Source: Sphingobium psychrophilum (GTDB lineage Bacteria; Pseudomonadota; Alphaproteobacteria; Sphingomonadales; Sphingomonadaceae). From it: DNA of 64,000 bases. The notes under the pieces were generated by a model, which was given only the letters and a program-made list of their open reading frames with translations, did no database searches and was not told the origin of the DNA. The translations under genes and the position numbers were made by a program. Positions 63,416 to 64,000 of this stretch are shown one piece after another (the first letter of the stretch is position 1; each line of letters starts with the position of its first letter). Where the stretch lies: the NCBI RefSeq assembly GCF_012927105.1, contig NZ_JABBFV010000006.1:62001-126000 (forward strand), written 5' to 3'.

Positions 63416-64000
63416 CCGACGACGATCGCCTCCTCACCCCCGCGCGCCGTCCCGAGGATGTCGACGCGGCGCTGCGTCCGAAATCGCTCGACGAATTTAT
63501 CGGCCAGAAGGCTGCGCGCGAAAATTTGCGCATTTTCATTCAGGCGGCAAAATCGCGCGGCGATGCGCTTGATCATGTGCTGTTCTTTGGCCCGCCGGGC
63601 CTGGGCAAGACCACGCTGGCGCAGATCGTCGCCAAGGAAATGGGCGTGGGCTTTCGCGCGACATCCGGCCCGGTGATCGCCAAGTCGGGCGACCTGGCCG
63701 CCTTGCTCACCAATCTGGACGAGGGGGACGTCCTGTTCGTGGACGAAATCCACAGGCTCAGTCCCGCGGTCGAGGAGGTTCTCTATCCGGCGATGGAGGA
63801 CCGCGCGCTCGACCTGATGATCGGGGAGGGGCCATCCGCCCGATCCGTGCGCATCGACCTGCCGCGCTTCACCCTGGTCGGCGCGACCACGCGGCAGGGC
63901 TTACTCACCACCCCCCTGCGCGACCGTTTCGGCATCCCGGTGCGGTTGCAATTCTACACCGTCGAGGAGTTGGAACTGGTCGTGCGCCGCGCCGCGCGGC
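63412..64000 (+). CDS. ruvB: Holliday junction DNA helicase subunit RuvB, N-terminal part (partial)
   Basis: About 196 residues visible; the gene runs off the window. '[40 protein letters not shown]', Walker [16 protein letters not shown], Walker [24 protein letters not shown] and sensor '[21 protein letters not shown]' are RuvB. The start is TTG 63412, overlapping the parE stop. Related RuvB proteins usually start with ATG at this place, so the TTG may have arisen when parDE joined the operon. Confidence 0.93.
   Translation, partial: MTDDDRLLTPARRPEDVDAALRPKSLDEFIGQKAARENLRIFIQAAKSRGDALDHVLFFGPPGLGKTTLAQIVAKEMGVGFRATSGPVIAKSGDLAALLTNLDEGDVLFVDEIHRLSPAVEEVLYPAMEDRALDLMIGEGPSARSVRIDLPRFTLVGATTRQGLLTTPLRDRFGIPVRLQFYTVEELELVVRRAAR

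Overview
The window is GC-rich, densely packed chromosomal DNA from an alphaproteobacterium, most likely a sphingomonad (Sphingobium/Sphingomonas type). The evidence is the SciP/DUF1153 cell-cycle regulator, a COQ9-family protein, a DUF1674 (SDHAF4-like) protein, an UrcA-family secreted protein, a TonB energy transducer, GlsB/YeaQ membrane proteins, and very frequent GTG/TTG starts and 4-bp (ATGA/GTGA) gene overlaps. Nearly everything is core housekeeping. No tRNA, rRNA, CRISPR array, integrase, transposase or prophage was recognised.

Layout. 1-6100: end of an AsmA-like gene, an inositol-monophosphatase-type phosphatase (hisN-like), a VOC protein, prs, nadE and gltX. 6200-16250: lipoprotein/EI24 pair, PfkB-type kinase, polysaccharide flippase, gpsA and tsaD, the hemC-hemD-mitofilin-like operon and a lipase-like hydrolase, with two inverted copies of a roughly 250-bp dispersed element. 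16250-24150: queG, an ABC-2 exporter, a Tat-exported MsrB, a three-gene membrane-glycan operon (UGM-like flavoprotein, GtrA, GT-C-like protein) and urcA. 24300-36360: purH, an S9 peptidase, an orphan Imm26-like gene in lower-GC DNA, heparinase-like/rpe, a PAS protein, rsmB, htpX, a DUF1674 protein and galU.

36460-46000: ssb, feoAB behind a Fur-like site, a COQ9 protein, a DMT exporter, an Old Yellow Enzyme, and the riboflavin cluster ribD-ribE-ribBX-ribH. In the last, the RibB protein carries an N-terminal helix-turn-helix and a GTP cyclohydrolase II-like domain without its zinc cysteines, behind a promoter overlapped by palindromes. 46000-56800: tonB and an EF-hand protein diverging from tandem 23-bp palindromic repeats, DUF445, an RND efflux pair, two GlsB proteins, sciP and mnmA. 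56800-64000: a frameshifted small gene, hisG-hisD-nusB-thiL, DUF1345/ClpP-like genes, and ruvA-parD-parE-ruvB, with a toxin-antitoxin module lodged inside the Holliday-junction operon.

The observations most worth follow-up are the HTH-RibBX fusion with its adjacent operator-like DNA (possible autoregulation of riboflavin synthesis), the parDE insertion between ruvA and ruvB with translational overlap, the tandem palindromic repeats between tonB and the EF-hand gene, and the UGM-like/GtrA/GT-C-like operon. All calls come from reading sequence and recalling family motifs; no database search or structure prediction was run.
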